DNA of 64,000 nt. It comes from an uncultured Ruminococcus sp. (lineage in GTDB: Bacteria; Bacillota; Clostridia; Oscillospirales; Acutalibacteraceae). How positions within the stretch are numbered: the first letter of the stretch is position 1; the number at the start of each line of letters is the position of its first letter. Shown here in pieces: positions 7,673 through 17,211 of this stretch. The stretch lies in the NCBI GenBank assembly GCA_902785355.1, contig CACZYF010000013.1, forward strand, positions 1 through 64,000, read 5' to 3'. A model generated the notes under the pieces. The model had not been told where the DNA came from and did not search any database. It was given only the letters and a program-made list of their open reading frames with translations. A program made the translations under genes and the position numbers.

Positions 7673-8191
7673 ATGTTATGTCAACATTGTAAGAAACATG
7701 AAGCCACTACCCACATCAAAACAATGATTAACGGCGAGTATGCCGAGTACATGCTCTGTCCCGAGTGCGCGCATGAACTTGGTTATGATCAGATGTTCCC
7801 TGATTTTTCGGCAGATTTCGGCGGTTTGCTTTCGAGCTTCTTCTCAAACGCGCTGCCTGCTATCTCCGGCGCGGCTCACTGCGGCACCTGCGGCAGTACC
7901 CTGAACGATATCAAGCGTACCGGCAAGGTCGGCTGCGCGGATTGCTATGACACCTTCTTCAATGAGCTGATGCCTACCATCCGCAGCATCCACGGCAATA
8001 CCGAGCACAAGGGCAAACGCCCTGACGTGATCGAATATACCGTCAATGAGAGCGATACAAGTGCTGATAAAACAGCTCCGGCGGAGGATAAGATTAATTC
8101 CCTGCGAGCTGAGTTGAAGAAGGCGATTGAAGATGAGAACTTTGAACGCGCGGCTCAGCTGCGTGACGAAATCAAGGAGCTGGAGGGTTAA
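7673..8191 (+). CDS. mcsA: McsA, activator of the McsB arginine kinase
   Basis: 172 residues. Four CxxC pairs make two zinc sites (CQHC, CPEC near the N-terminus; CGTC, CADC at about residues 66-90), and a C-terminal UVR motif ([22 protein letters not shown]) binds partner proteins. McsA stimulates McsB and adapts substrates to ClpC. ATG 7673 has an ideal AAGGAGG site. Its end supplies the ribosome site of mcsB two bases on. Confidence 0.95.
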   Translation: MLCQHCKKHEATTHIKTMINGEYAEYMLCPECAHELGYDQMFPDFSADFGGLLSSFFSNALPAISGAAHCGTCGSTLNDIKRTGKVGCADCYDTFFNELMPTIRSIHGNTEHKGKRPDVIEYTVNESDTSADKTAPAEDKINSLRAELKKAIEDENFERAAQLRDEIKELEG

Positions 8192-8193
8192 TT

Positions 8194-9171
8194 ATGAGTG
8201 AGGCTGTTGTATCGACCAGGATTCGATTGGCAAGAAATCTGAAGGATTATCCCTTTCCGATCCGACTGCCTGCCGACAAGGCGTGTGAGATCGTCGATAA
8301 AGTAGGTGAGGCGCTGAAGGACAGCGATATCCGCTTCCACCGCATCGACCTCGATTCGGTATCCGACGCGATCCGCGTCGCGATGATCGAACGCCATCTG
8401 GTCAGCCCTGATTTTATCAGTGCAAAGGAAGGCAGAGCGGTGTTTCTCAGCGACGATAACGCAATTTCGATCATGGTCAACGAGGAAGATCATATCCGCC
8501 TGCAGGTTATTAAGGATGGATTTGAACCGGATGAGGCGTTCAAAATTGCGAATGAGATCGATAATATTCTTTCAAAGAAATTAGCGTTCGCGTTCCATAA
8601 ACGTCTGGGCTATCTGACCCAGTGTCCGACCAATCTCGGCACCGGTATGCGCGCGTCGGTGATGCTCCATCTGCCGGCGCTTGAGATGAGCGGCGCGGTC
8701 TATCGTATCGGCGCGAACCTCAGCAAGCTGGGACTGACGATGCGCGGATTGTACGGCGAAAGCACCAAGCCCGCCGGCGCCTTCTTCCAGTTGAGCAATC
8801 AGGTCACCCTCGGTATTTCCGAAAAGGCTGCGATCGAGAACCTCAGGAACATCACCACCCAGCTGATCGCTCAGGAGATGCGCGCGCGTGAAACTGCGCT
8901 CTCAAAGATCGAGCTAGAGGATCGCATCCATCGAGCTCTCGGCACATTGAAGAGCGCTCTGCTGATGGATCACAACGAGGCGATGACGCTGCTGTCACTT
9001 GTCAGACTGGGAGTCAGTGCAAAGAAGCTCGAGACCCTCTCGACCGACAGCATCGACAGGCTGATTGTCGAAATACAGCCCGCGTCAATTATGACGCGAT
9101 TCGGTGAGGATCTCTCACCCCGCGACCGCGATATCAAGCGCGCGGAAATAATCAGAAAAAGATTTGAATAA
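8194..9171 (+). CDS. mcsB: McsB protein-arginine kinase
   Basis: 325-residue member of the phosphagen-kinase fold with the opening signature STRIRLARNL and later THNGxGT-like ATP-site region (CPTNLGTGMRASVMLHLP). It phosphorylates arginines, including those of CtsR, and marks proteins for ClpCP. Encoded between mcsA and clpC as in other Firmicutes. A YwlE-type phosphatase that could reverse the mark is encoded at 49.9 kb. One TTCT-N5-AGAA palindrome lies inside (8567-8579). Confidence 0.97.
   Translation: MSEAVVSTRIRLARNLKDYPFPIRLPADKACEIVDKVGEALKDSDIRFHRIDLDSVSDAIRVAMIERHLVSPDFISAKEGRAVFLSDDNAISIMVNEEDHIRLQVIKDGFEPDEAFKIANEIDNILSKKLAFAFHKRLGYLTQCPTNLGTGMRASVMLHLPALEMSGAVYRIGANLSKLGLTMRGLYGESTKPAGAFFQLSNQVTLGISEKAAIENLRNITTQLIAQEMRARETALSKIELEDRIHRALGTLKSALLMDHNEAMTLLSLVRLGVSAKKLETLSTDSIDRLIVEIQPASIMTRFGEDLSPRDRDIKRAEIIRKRFE
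8567..8579. repeat. TTCT-N5-AGAA palindrome (inside mcsB)
   Basis: Exact match; coding context reads N-I-L-S-K-K-L, so the motif is out of frame with the Ser-x-x-Glu pattern seen elsewhere. Confidence 0.55.
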
Positions 9172-9217
9172 TTAATATAATGATTAATTGCCTTTGGCAT
9201 CAAAGGAGGTTGGGTAT

Positions 9218-11647
9218 ATGAAATACAATTTTAAAGGCTTTACCGAAAAAGCGAACAAAGCGGTCAATCTGGCGATTGAAAGCGCAGAGAAGCTCGGCCA
9301 CGATTATATCGGTTCCGAACATATGCTTCTCGGTTTGTGCAAAGAGAACAGCGGCGTTGCTTTTGCGGCGCTCAACGACAGCGGTGTGACTGCCGATAAG
9401 GTAGAGGAGCTGTTAAACAGCAGCGGCAGAAAGACCGCTTTGACTCCCGATGATTTCACGCCCAGAACCAAGCGCGTGATGCAGACAGCTGTGATGTACT
9501 CGTCGCGTACAGGTTCCGGCTATGTCGGCACCGAGCATCTGCTGGTCGCGCTTCTGTCCGATCGTGACAGTTATGCGATCCGCTGCCTGAGCGCTCTCGG
9601 CGTAAGCCCTCAGTCGGTCGCAGACCGTCTCAGCGCCCGCTTACAGGGCGAGGAGCCGGGCGGCTTCCGTGAGAACGGCGGCGCACAGTCTGAGCCCGAC
9701 GGCGACAGCAAGACCCTCGACAGCTTCTCCCGCGATTTGACAAAAGCGGCAAAGAACGGTGAGATCGATCCCGTGATCGGCAGAGACGAGGAGATCCAGC
9801 GGATCATTCAGATCCTTTCACGTCGTACAAAGAACAATCCCTGTCTGATCGGTGAACCCGGCGTAGGCAAGACAGCAATAGCCGAAGGTCTGGCACTGAA
9901 GATTGCGAACGGCGAAGTTCCCGAGCATCTGCGTGACAAGCGCGTCGTCGCTCTCGACCTCACCGGTATGGTCGCGGGTACCAAGTACCGCGGCGACTTT
10001 GAGGACAGGATCAAGAACGCTATCGACGAGGTAAAGAAGAGCAAGAATATCATCCTCTTTATCGACGAGCTGCATACCATCATCGGCGCCGGCGCCGCGG
10101 AGGGCAGCGCAGACGCGGCAAATATCCTCAAGCCCTCGCTCGCACGCGGCGACTTCCAGGTCATCGGCGCGACGACTCTTGAGGAATACCGCAAGTATAT
10201 CGAGAAGGATGCTGCTCTGGAACGCCGTTTCCAGCCCGTCAAGGTTGGTGAGCCGAGCGAGAAGGACGCGATTGCGATCCTTAAGGGTCTGCGCGACCGC
10301 TATGAGGCACATCATAAGGTGAAGATATCCGACGAAGCGATCGAAGCTGCCGTTACGCTCAGCTCTCGTTATATCGCTGATCGTTATTTGCCTGATAAGG
10401 CGATCGACCTGATCGATGAGGCGGCTTCTAAGGTTCGGCTGAGTGCGCTGACTTATCCGAATGAAGTCAAGGAGCTTGAAGCAGAGCTCGAACAGCTCGA
10501 AAGTGAGAAAACCGCCGCTGTGAACGAGCAGGACTTTGAGCGTGCCGCTCAGCTTCGCGACGAACAGAAGAACATCACCGAACAGCTGAACAAGGCGAAG
10601 GACAGCTGGCAGGAGCAGAGCAAGGAGAGCGCACACGAGGTCAGCGCGCAGGATATCGCTGCGATCGTATCCTCGTGGACGAAGATCCCGGTCGTCGAGT
10701 TGACACGTGAGGAAAGCGAGCGCCTGTTGAATATGGAGAAGATCCTGCATGAGCGTGTGGTCGGTCAAAATGAAGCGGTCTCCGCTGTCGCGAGAGCAAT
10801 CCGCCGCGGCAGAGTCGGTATCAAGGATCCCAAGCGTCCCATCGGATCGTTCATCTTCCTCGGACCGACCGGTGTCGGTAAGACCGAGCTGTGCAAGGCG
10901 TTAGCGCAGGCTATGTTCGGCGACGAGAACGCGATGCTCCGTCTGGATATGTCCGAATATATGGAGAAGCACACGGTCTCTCGTCTGGTCGGTTCGCCTC
11001 CCGGCTACGTTGGCTATGACGAGGGTGGTCAGCTGACCGAGGCGGTTCGCCGCAAGCCTTATTCGGTCGTTCTGTTCGATGAGATCGAGAAGGCTCACCC
11101 CGATGTGTTCAACATGCTTCTGCAGATTCTTGAGGACGGCAGACTGACCGACAGCCAGGGTCGCACGGTGGACTTCAAGAACACCATCATCATCATGACC
11201 TCTAACGTCGGCGCACGCCGTATCATCGAGCACGCGAGCGTATTAGGTTTCAAGAATAATGAAGAGAGCAGCGATGTGAACGTCCGCGAGTTGGTCATGA
11301 GCGAGCTCAAGCAGGTATTCCGTCCCGAGTTCCTCAACCGTGTGGATGACATCATTGTCTTTAATAAGCTCACGAAGCCCGAGATCGAGGAGATCGCCGG
11401 CAAGATGCTGAATACGCTCAGCAAGCGTCTGGAGACGCTCGGCGTGACCGTCAGCTTCACCGAGCGGGCGATCGCTCAGGTCGCTGACGCAGGTTTTGAT
11501 GATGCCTACGGTGCGCGTCCGCTGCGCAGAGCCATCACCACTAACATCGAGGATGCGTTGAGCGAAAAGATGCTGGAGCCTGACTTCGACAGCAAGAAGC
11601 CTATCACCTGCGACTATGACGGTGAGAAATTCACGTTTAATTCTTGA
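9218..11647 (+). CDS. clpC: ClpC AAA+ unfoldase
   Basis: 809 residues. Clp_N double repeat (1-145), AAA-1 with Walker [14 protein letters not shown], a middle domain with UVR motif ([15 protein letters not shown], about 430-445), AAA-2 with [13 protein letters not shown] and the D2-small domain. It unfolds arginine-phosphorylated and McsA-delivered proteins for ClpP, whose gene is not in this window. Start ATG 9218 is chosen for its AAAGGAGG site; an upstream in-frame TTG (9188) has none. The stop codon lies within a TTCT-N5-AGAA palindrome. Confidence 0.97.
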   Translation: MKYNFKGFTEKANKAVNLAIESAEKLGHDYIGSEHMLLGLCKENSGVAFAALNDSGVTADKVEELLNSSGRKTALTPDDFTPRTKRVMQTAVMYSSRTGSGYVGTEHLLVALLSDRDSYAIRCLSALGVSPQSVADRLSARLQGEEPGGFRENGGAQSEPDGDSKTLDSFSRDLTKAAKNGEIDPVIGRDEEIQRIIQILSRRTKNNPCLIGEPGVGKTAIAEGLALKIANGEVPEHLRDKRVVALDLTGMVAGTKYRGDFEDRIKNAIDEVKKSKNIILFIDELHTIIGAGAAEGSADAANILKPSLARGDFQVIGATTLEEYRKYIEKDAALERRFQPVKVGEPSEKDAIAILKGLRDRYEAHHKVKISDEAIEAAVTLSSRYIADRYLPDKAIDLIDEAASKVRLSALTYPNEVKELEAELEQLESEKTAAVNEQDFERAAQLRDEQKNITEQLNKAKDSWQEQSKESAHEVSAQDIAAIVSSWTKIPVVELTREESERLLNMEKILHERVVGQNEAVSAVARAIRRGRVGIKDPKRPIGSFIFLGPTGVGKTELCKALAQAMFGDENAMLRLDMSEYMEKHTVSRLVGSPPGYVGYDEGGQLTEAVRRKPYSVVLFDEIEKAHPDVFNMLLQILEDGRLTDSQGRTVDFKNTIIIMTSNVGARRIIEHASVLGFKNNEESSDVNVRELVMSELKQVFRPEFLNRVDDIIVFNKLTKPEIEEIAGKMLNTLSKRLETLGVTVSFTERAIAQVADAGFDDAYGARPLRRAITTNIEDALSEKMLEPDFDSKKPITCDYDGEKFTFNS

Positions 11648-11653
11648 TAAGAA
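11641..11653. repeat. TTCT-N5-AGAA palindrome (over clpC stop codon)
   Basis: Exact match whose arms extend to a perfect 10-bp inverted repeat (TTTAATTCTT/AAGAATTAAA) spanning the TGA stop. Confidence 0.6.
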
Positions 11654-11693
11654 TTAAACATAATTCAAAAACAGAATAATAAACGATATAAAG

Positions 11694-11725
11694 AAGCCCG
11701 AGCCTTTGCGGTTCGGGCTTTGTCG
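11694..11725. terminator. Bidirectional terminator between clpC and tarJ
   Basis: Stem aagcccgagcc (11694-11704) with ggttcgggctt (11710-11720). T-rich on both exits, it serves the convergent clpC and wall-polymer operons. Confidence 0.8.
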
Positions 11726-12748
11726 TTATAGATTCCAGTGTAAGATCGTTTTACCGTAAGCCTTCTTGATATCTGTCTCGAAAGCTGTTTTGATGTCTGC
11801 AAACCGGTTGATCTCGACGGTGTTGCCGACGAGACGGCTCAGATAGAGCGGGATCTCCGGGTGTTTATGGTAAAGTGAGACAGTCGTGCGAAAGTCATCC
11901 TGACCGGAGCGGCTCGTGCCGAACATTCTCAGTCCCTTTTCGAGCATCATGCGTGTATTGATCGCAACGGGATATTCGCTGACGCCGAGGATCGAAATGG
12001 TGCCCTCCGGGCGTATCAGACCGATGATCTGCTCGATCGCGATCGGCGAGCCGTTGCCGCCGACGCACTCGAAGGCGTGGTCGATCTGCATCTCCGCAGG
12101 TATCTCGGTCGTCAGGAAGGTGCCGTCGGCAAAGGAGAAGTCAGAGAGTTTCTCTCGGTTGATACCAAAAACATAGATTTTTGATTTAGGCTGCATATAT
12201 CTAAGCAGAAGCGAAGTGATGTAGGCGAGGTTGCCGTCGCCCCATACACCGATGATGTCGCGGCGCTCGTGAGCGATCTTCTTAAAGCGGCTGATAGCGT
12301 GTACGCTGACGGATACCAGCTCAGTGAACGCGGCAACGTCGAGGTCGATCCCGTAGGGGAGCTTGACCAGCCGCTCGGGAGTGATGCTGTAGTACTCCTG
12401 CATGAAGCCATCGACGGAGCTGCCGCAGAACTTGCTGGAGCGCAGATAATTCTCGGCGATATATTCGTCGCTTTCAATCGGGATATTGGGTACCATCACC
12501 ACGCGGTCGCCGGGTGTAAAGCTGCCGGTAGCGTCATAGACGACCTGTCCGATCGCCTCATGGATCAGCGCCATCGGGAGCTTTTCGCGGAGCACCTTCG
12601 GGTCGCGGGTACCTTGATAGTACCGTTGGTCGGCGTTACATATAGAGAGGTGGGTGGGGCGGACGATCACGCCGCTGTCCATCCCGATCTCACTGAACGC
12701 GATCTCGAACCTGCGCGGAGCGCACAGGCGGTAGACTGTATTGATCAT
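11726..12748 (-). CDS. tarJ: TarJ-like ribitol-5-phosphate (ribulose-5-P) dehydrogenase
   Basis: 340-residue zinc-type medium-chain dehydrogenase. The N-terminal domain has the metal-site segment HLSICNADQRYYQG and HEAIGQVV, and the Rossmann part reads IIGVWGDGNLAYITSLLL. With the TarI-like gene overlapping by 4 bp, the expected reaction is NADPH reduction of ribulose-5-phosphate to ribitol-5-phosphate for CDP-ribitol synthesis. Last gene of the wall-polymer operon. The TarJ call rests on pairing with TarI as well as sequence. Confidence 0.85.
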   Translation of the reverse strand: MINTVYRLCAPRRFEIAFSEIGMDSGVIVRPTHLSICNADQRYYQGTRDPKVLREKLPMALIHEAIGQVVYDATGSFTPGDRVVMVPNIPIESDEYIAENYLRSSKFCGSSVDGFMQEYYSITPERLVKLPYGIDLDVAAFTELVSVSVHAISRFKKIAHERRDIIGVWGDGNLAYITSLLLRYMQPKSKIYVFGINREKLSDFSFADGTFLTTEIPAEMQIDHAFECVGGNGSPIAIEQIIGLIRPEGTISILGVSEYPVAINTRMMLEKGLRMFGTSRSGQDDFRTTVSLYHKHPEIPLYLSRLVGNTVEINRFADIKTAFETDIKKAYGKTILHWNL

Positions 12749-13455
12749 CGCGCGTCCTCATCTTCCAGCAGGGAGCGGGCAATACGCAGATCATAGGGAT
12801 AGGTGATCTTGATGTTGAAGGTCTCGCCCTGCACGAGCTTCACGTCCATGCCCTTCATGACCAGGATCTTCGCCGCGTCGGTGAGGATCTCCTTTTCTTC
12901 ATCGCTCAGACTCATGTAGGTATCGCGCAGAAGCTTCGCCTTGAAGCTCTGCGGCGTCTGACCCTGATACATCAGCCGACGATCGGGGATCGCGGTGATC
13001 TTGTCGTTATTGCCCTCGACGATGGTATCGGTAGCGGGGATGACGGTATCGCACGCGCCGCAGCTGAGAGCTGTTTTTATATTTTCTTCGATGATCCGAT
13101 GTGTGACAAACGGACGAACGCTGTCGTGGGTCACGATCACGGTATCATCGTCGAGTGTGTAGTGCTCGTCGATATAGGCGATCGCGTTCATGATGGTCTC
13201 GTTGCGGGTCTTGCCGCCCTCGATGACTGCGATCCGATCACTCATGCCGGTATATTTACGGATGATCTCTTTGGTGTGACCCAGCCACGCGCGCGGAGAG
13301 AGGACGATGATCTTCTCGAAGGCGGGGTTGGGAAGGAATTTTTCCAGAGTATGGTTCAGGATCGGCTTGCCCTTGATCTCCAAGAACTGCTTGGGCATAT
13401 CGGTCGAACCCATGCGCGAGCCGGTACCGCCCGCTAAAATAACTGCAAAAATCAT
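12745..13455 (-). CDS. tarI: TarI-like ribitol-5-phosphate cytidylyltransferase
   Basis: 236-residue IspD-superfamily nucleotidyltransferase: FAVILAGGTGSRMGSTDMPKQF is the CTP-binding loop with its basic residues, followed by THDSVRPFV and IPATDTI. IspD (MEP pathway) is the alternative, but adjacency to TarJ, LicD and the TagGH exporter favours CDP-ribitol formation for teichoic-acid-like polymers. The stop of this gene overlaps the tarJ start (ATGA). Confidence 0.85.
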   Translation of the reverse strand: MIFAVILAGGTGSRMGSTDMPKQFLEIKGKPILNHTLEKFLPNPAFEKIIVLSPRAWLGHTKEIIRKYTGMSDRIAVIEGGKTRNETIMNAIAYIDEHYTLDDDTVIVTHDSVRPFVTHRIIEENIKTALSCGACDTVIPATDTIVEGNNDKITAIPDRRLMYQGQTPQSFKAKLLRDTYMSLSDEEKEILTDAAKILVMKGMDVKLVQGETFNIKITYPYDLRIARSLLEDEDAR

Positions 13456-13466
13456 AATGATCTCCT

Positions 13467-15188
13467 TTATCTCAGCTCACCCATGTAGTCGAAGTGGATA
13501 TCGCTGTTTTCTTCTATGTTACTGCCTAAATCGAGTCGGTAATAATCATGGAAGGGGTTCTGTTCACTTAGCGGGAGCATCTCCATGTAGCTCTCGGTGT
13601 ACCATGCGGTCAGGAAGTCCTTGTATCCGACGGGGATGAAGGTGTCTACATCGTCAAATCGATAGGGGATGACTTCGGAAAAGGTCTCGATGGGGAAGGT
13701 TCCGCGGTATTTATGGTCGGAGGATGCGGGCATGACCCATCCGGTCTCCTTATGCTCATATTTACGGACTGCCTTCTCGTAGGATCGCGAATAGCCGTCC
13801 ATCGAGCGCAGGCGAAGGATCGGCAGCAGCAGCTTGCTCAGCAGATACGCCTTGCCCTTGCGGGCGGTATCCTTCCAGCGCACGTTCATCAGCATACGCT
13901 TGCGCATCAAATGCTTCCAGAAACGGTGTGCCGCCTTTGGATCGGCGGGAACATTATCAACGACGAAGATATCGACCGAGATCCCCTTGTGCATTTCGTA
14001 GCCGTCGGAGTATTTGGAGGCGAAATAGGTGTCCTTCGCCGTGATCCGATCGAAAAAGTAGTGGTATCCGTTATGGTTGGTATGGCTTTCGTAGCTGAAT
14101 CGGTCGTTTAATTCTTTTGGAGCAATTTGACGGAATTTTTCAAACTCCGATCTCAGCATGGCGACGTCAACATCGTCATCCCACGGGATGAAGCCGCCGT
14201 GTCTGACGGCGCCCAGCATCGTACCGTAGCTGATAAAGTACTTGATATCATTCGCACGGCATATTCGGTCGATCTCCCTGAGCATATCCTTCTCGATCTC
14301 GCGCAGGGTATTGAGCTTGCCGCTGTAGCCGTCGTGGATACGGTCGGTCTGGATGCTGAACCGCTCCAGATGGTGGAGCAGGCTGTAACGCAGCGCATCG
14401 GAGAAGGAACAAGCGTTCTCGTAACCGAGGGATTTCAGCTTGCCGTTGCTGATCGCGGCATACGCCGGCTGAGTCGGCTCACCGTTGATCTGTAATTGTA
14501 TCCCGTGACGCGCGAGCATGGTGTAGACCTCGCTTCTGAGCTCGTATTCACTGAGGTAGAAGGATGAGGCGTTGTAGGCGTTGCCGGGATGTCCGAGCTT
14601 ACTGACGGTGTAGACCGCGTCGATCGCGTCGCTGATATACAGCGCCGAGGTGTAGCGGTTCGCCATGCTCTGGGTCAGGCTGACAGTGCGGTCATTCTGT
14701 GCTTCCTTCGCGATATCCGCTAGATCAAAGCAGTCGAAATCGGCACTGAATATTCTGTCAAAGAATAATAAACAGACGTCGTTATATGTGCCGAGCAGCT
14801 TTCTGAGACCGCCGAGCCGATCATTCATCACGGTCAACAGCTCCATCTCGGCATATTTCTGAATGGTATCACCGGCTGGAATGTTCGATAAAAGAATAAT
14901 AACAACCAGTCTCGCATGGCTTTTCTCGCACAAAGCGATCGCACTTTTGATATCATCCTCGTCAATGCGATCCTCCTCGGCAATATACCATAAACGGCTA
15001 AAGCCGCCGTTGATCGCAGCGGCGGCAGGGTAGAGGGGAGCCTCGCTCCCGAGATATTTTGTTGTAGCCTTGAGATATTCGGCGCAGTGATGGGTGCCGA
15101 CGATGGCGACGCCGTCCTGCTGCAGCCCCTTGCTCTTGATGTAGCGGGCGCTCATGTATATCTCGTTCTTGAAAACGGTTTCAATCAT
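13467..15188 (-). CDS. LicD-family phosphotransferase fused to a degenerate SDR-like domain
   Basis: 573 residues in two parts. The C-terminal half (from about 295) is a LicD domain: LREIEKDMLREIDRICRAND, FISYGTMLGAVRHGGFIPWD, DDDVDVAM, then HKGISVDIFVVDNVP. LicD proteins attach phosphocholine or other phospho-groups to teichoic acids and glycans. The N-terminal half resembles the tail of an NAD-dependent sugar epimerase (SDAIDAVYTVSKLGHPGNAYN) but shows no GxxGxxG nucleotide loop or YxxxK dyad. It is cotranscribed with the exporter and CDP-ribitol genes. One TTCT-N5-AGAA site lies at 14753-14765. Confidence 0.85.
   Translation of the reverse strand: MIETVFKNEIYMSARYIKSKGLQQDGVAIVGTHHCAEYLKATTKYLGSEAPLYPAAAAINGGFSRLWYIAEEDRIDEDDIKSAIALCEKSHARLVVIILLSNIPAGDTIQKYAEMELLTVMNDRLGGLRKLLGTYNDVCLLFFDRIFSADFDCFDLADIAKEAQNDRTVSLTQSMANRYTSALYISDAIDAVYTVSKLGHPGNAYNASSFYLSEYELRSEVYTMLARHGIQLQINGEPTQPAYAAISNGKLKSLGYENACSFSDALRYSLLHHLERFSIQTDRIHDGYSGKLNTLREIEKDMLREIDRICRANDIKYFISYGTMLGAVRHGGFIPWDDDVDVAMLRSEFEKFRQIAPKELNDRFSYESHTNHNGYHYFFDRITAKDTYFASKYSDGYEMHKGISVDIFVVDNVPADPKAAHRFWKHLMRKRMLMNVRWKDTARKGKAYLLSKLLLPILRLRSMDGYSRSYEKAVRKYEHKETGWVMPASSDHKYRGTFPIETFSEVIPYRFDDVDTFIPVGYKDFLTAWYTESYMEMLPLSEQNPFHDYYRLDLGSNIEENSDIHFDYMGELR
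14753..14765. repeat. TTCT-N5-AGAA palindrome (inside licD)
   Basis: Exact match with arms TATTCT/AGAATA. A one-mismatch relative (TTCG-N5-AGAA) lies at 14884-14896. Confidence 0.55.
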
Positions 15189-15200
15189 AGGATAAAACGA

Positions 15201-16013
15201 TTATTTCTTTTCTGCTGATTTTTTCTCTTCCGCGGCTTTCTTCTCGGCGTCCTTCTTTTTCTTCTCGGCCGCCTTTTTAGCCTTTTCCTCTTCCTTGACC
15301 TTCTTATACATATTGAAAGCCTCGTGTACCTCGCCGTCGAACATCAGCTGACCCTTCCTCAGATACAGGGCACGATCACAGATCTCAATGACGGATTCGG
15401 GGTTATGGCTGACGTAGAGGACGGTGGTGCCGCTTGCGATGATATCGTTGATCTTATCCTTACACTTGCGCTTGAAGCTTGCGTCACCGACGGATAACGC
15501 CTCGTCGACGACGAGGATATCCGGGTCGATATTGACGTTGATCGCAAAGCCCAAACGCATTTTCATACCGCTCGAATAAGTACGGACAGGCTGGTCAATA
15601 TAGTCGCCGAGCTGAGCGAAATCGATAATACGCTCCTCGATCTCGCGGATATATGCGTCTTTGAGTCCGAGGATGTAGCCCTTGAGGTAGATGTTCTCTC
15701 TGCCGGTCATCTCGGTGGAGAAGCCCGCGGTCAGCTCGAGCAGCGCCGCGACCTTACCGCCGACGTAAACCTCGCCCTCACTGGGGAAGGCGACGCCGGT
15801 GATCATCTTGAGGATGGTGGATTTACCCGCGCCGTTATCGCCGATGATACCGATACTCTCGCCGCGGTGGACGTCGAAGGTGACGTTCTTGAGCGCCTTG
15901 TTGATTTTGGCGCCCTTGGGCTTGAAGAACAGCGCGCGGAAGCGCTCGCGGTCGTTTTTATACAGGGTGTATTCCTTACTTACGTTCTTGAAAGAGATAA
16001 TTGCTTCTGACAT
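15201..16013 (-). CDS. tagH: TagH-like wall-polymer exporter ATPase
   Basis: 270-residue ABC ATPase with Walker A GDNGAGKST, the polysaccharide-exporter hallmarks TGRENIYLKGYILGL and VRTYSSGMKMRLGFAINVNIDPDI, and Walker B ILVVDEAL. It energises polymer flipping with the TagG-like permease 12 bp upstream. Unusual is the last 35 or so residues, almost only Lys, Ala and Glu (KKAAEKKKKDAEKKAAEEKK), in place of the longer extracytoplasmic tail of Bacillus TagH. Confidence 0.9.
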   Translation of the reverse strand: MSEAIISFKNVSKEYTLYKNDRERFRALFFKPKGAKINKALKNVTFDVHRGESIGIIGDNGAGKSTILKMITGVAFPSEGEVYVGGKVAALLELTAGFSTEMTGRENIYLKGYILGLKDAYIREIEERIIDFAQLGDYIDQPVRTYSSGMKMRLGFAINVNIDPDILVVDEALSVGDASFKRKCKDKINDIIASGTTVLYVSHNPESVIEICDRALYLRKGQLMFDGEVHEAFNMYKKVKEEEKAKKAAEKKKKDAEKKAAEEKKSAEKK

Positions 16014-16025
16014 GATATTACCTCC

Positions 16026-16919
16026 TTACAGTACGTCGGGCAGTCTCTTGCGCAGACGGTTGTAGTTGAAGATGCCCAGGAGAATAACGACAAGGAACTC
16101 AGCGAGGAAGATGAACAGCTCGGTCTTATACTCCCAGAACCAGCGGTGATACAGGAAGCAGTTGCGGTAGCCGTTCGCGAAGAAGTTGATCGGGTTGAAC
16201 ATCATTAGCTTTCTGATCCAGTCTGCGGGAGGATTCTTGCCGGTCAGCAGGTAGGAGTCGTAGATGATACCGGACAGCCAGAAGATACCCGACATGACGG
16301 ATACGATCATGTTCTCAAAGTCGCGCGAGAAAGCGGACATCGGCGCTGTCGACCATGACAGCACGAGGAAGAAGATGAACATCAGCGGCATGTAGAAGAA
16401 TATCTGCAGGTTATAGACGCTCGGCATGATGCCCGCCGTGACCTCCTCGGCGCCCGGCAGCTTGATGGTGCCGCCGACGAAGCAGAGGTAGATGTACATC
16501 AGTACGGTCAGAAAGATATGGACGTAAAGTCTTGCGACCGAGGTGTAGGTCATAATGGTTGATACCGGAAAGCTGACCTTGTTGACGAACTGGCGGTTCT
16601 CACGGATGGACTTCGCGCCCTGTACGATGCTCTCGTTGATGAAGAACCACGGGATGAAGCCGACCAGCATGAACAGGAATCGGCTGTACTCGAAGGTACC
16701 GCCCGCATGTCCCAGCTCCGGGAAGATGACCTTGACGTTACCGGCGCTCTTGAGACCTACCTCGAAGGCGAACCAGTAGACGAACAGGGTAAACAGCGGC
16801 TTGACAACGCTCCACAGAGGACCGATGACCGCGCCCTTGTACTTTTTGATCAGCTCGTTCTTCGCCAGGAGCATGATTTGCTTACCAAACCCCCGGTGTT
16901 CTTGAAATATCTGAAACAT
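16026..16919 (-). CDS. tagG: TagG-like wall-polymer exporter permease
   Basis: 297-residue ABC-2-type permease with six predicted helices and the family start GFGKQIMLLAKNELIKKYKG followed by GPLWSVVKPLFTLFVYWF. It exports undecaprenyl-linked polymer with TagH. Start ATG 16919 is set by TAAGGAGAG just upstream; a longer reading frame to 16982 lacks a ribosome site. First gene of the five-gene minus-strand operon. Confidence 0.9.
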   Translation of the reverse strand: MFQIFQEHRGFGKQIMLLAKNELIKKYKGAVIGPLWSVVKPLFTLFVYWFAFEVGLKSAGNVKVIFPELGHAGGTFEYSRFLFMLVGFIPWFFINESIVQGAKSIRENRQFVNKVSFPVSTIMTYTSVARLYVHIFLTVLMYIYLCFVGGTIKLPGAEEVTAGIMPSVYNLQIFFYMPLMFIFFLVLSWSTAPMSAFSRDFENMIVSVMSGIFWLSGIIYDSYLLTGKNPPADWIRKLMMFNPINFFANGYRNCFLYHRWFWEYKTELFIFLAEFLVVILLGIFNYNRLRKRLPDVL

Positions 16920-16984
16920 AAAACTCTCCTTACAGGTGCCAATGGAAAAATCTGCCTGAAATACGGCACCACACAGATACAAAT

Positions 16985-17012
16985 ATTATAACTTATCTGC
17001 GTAAAAAGTCAA
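16985..17012 (-). promoter_or_regulatory. Promoter of the wall-polymer operon
   Basis: On the minus strand TTGACT (17012-17007), 16-bp spacer, TATAAT (16990-16985), about 65 bases before tagG. It is divergent from the pot promoter. Confidence 0.8.
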
Positions 17013-17090
17013 TATCATATGATTCTATATAATAGTAGAATTATCGACGTTATTTTAGTTAATATTTCGCGGAAATTTTATCGCTTTATA

Positions 17091-17119
17091 TTGACAAAGT
17101 GCAACATGAAATATATAAT
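17091..17119 (+). promoter_or_regulatory. Consensus promoter of potABCD
   Basis: TTGACA (17091-17096), 17-bp spacer, TATAAT (17114-17119): perfect match, with a leader of about 85 bases. Confidence 0.9.
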
Positions 17120-17211
17120 TTGAAAATGACGCTTTGCGATATTATTCATGCTGTAAAGCGCAAAAGCGGTTGTTCGGATATGATCCGTTCAAAACTAAGG
17201 AGGTTAGATAG

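Noticed and set aside
17130..17160. Possible leader hairpin cgcttt/aaagcg before potA
   Set aside because: Only six pairs with a 19-base loop; too weak to claim an attenuator.
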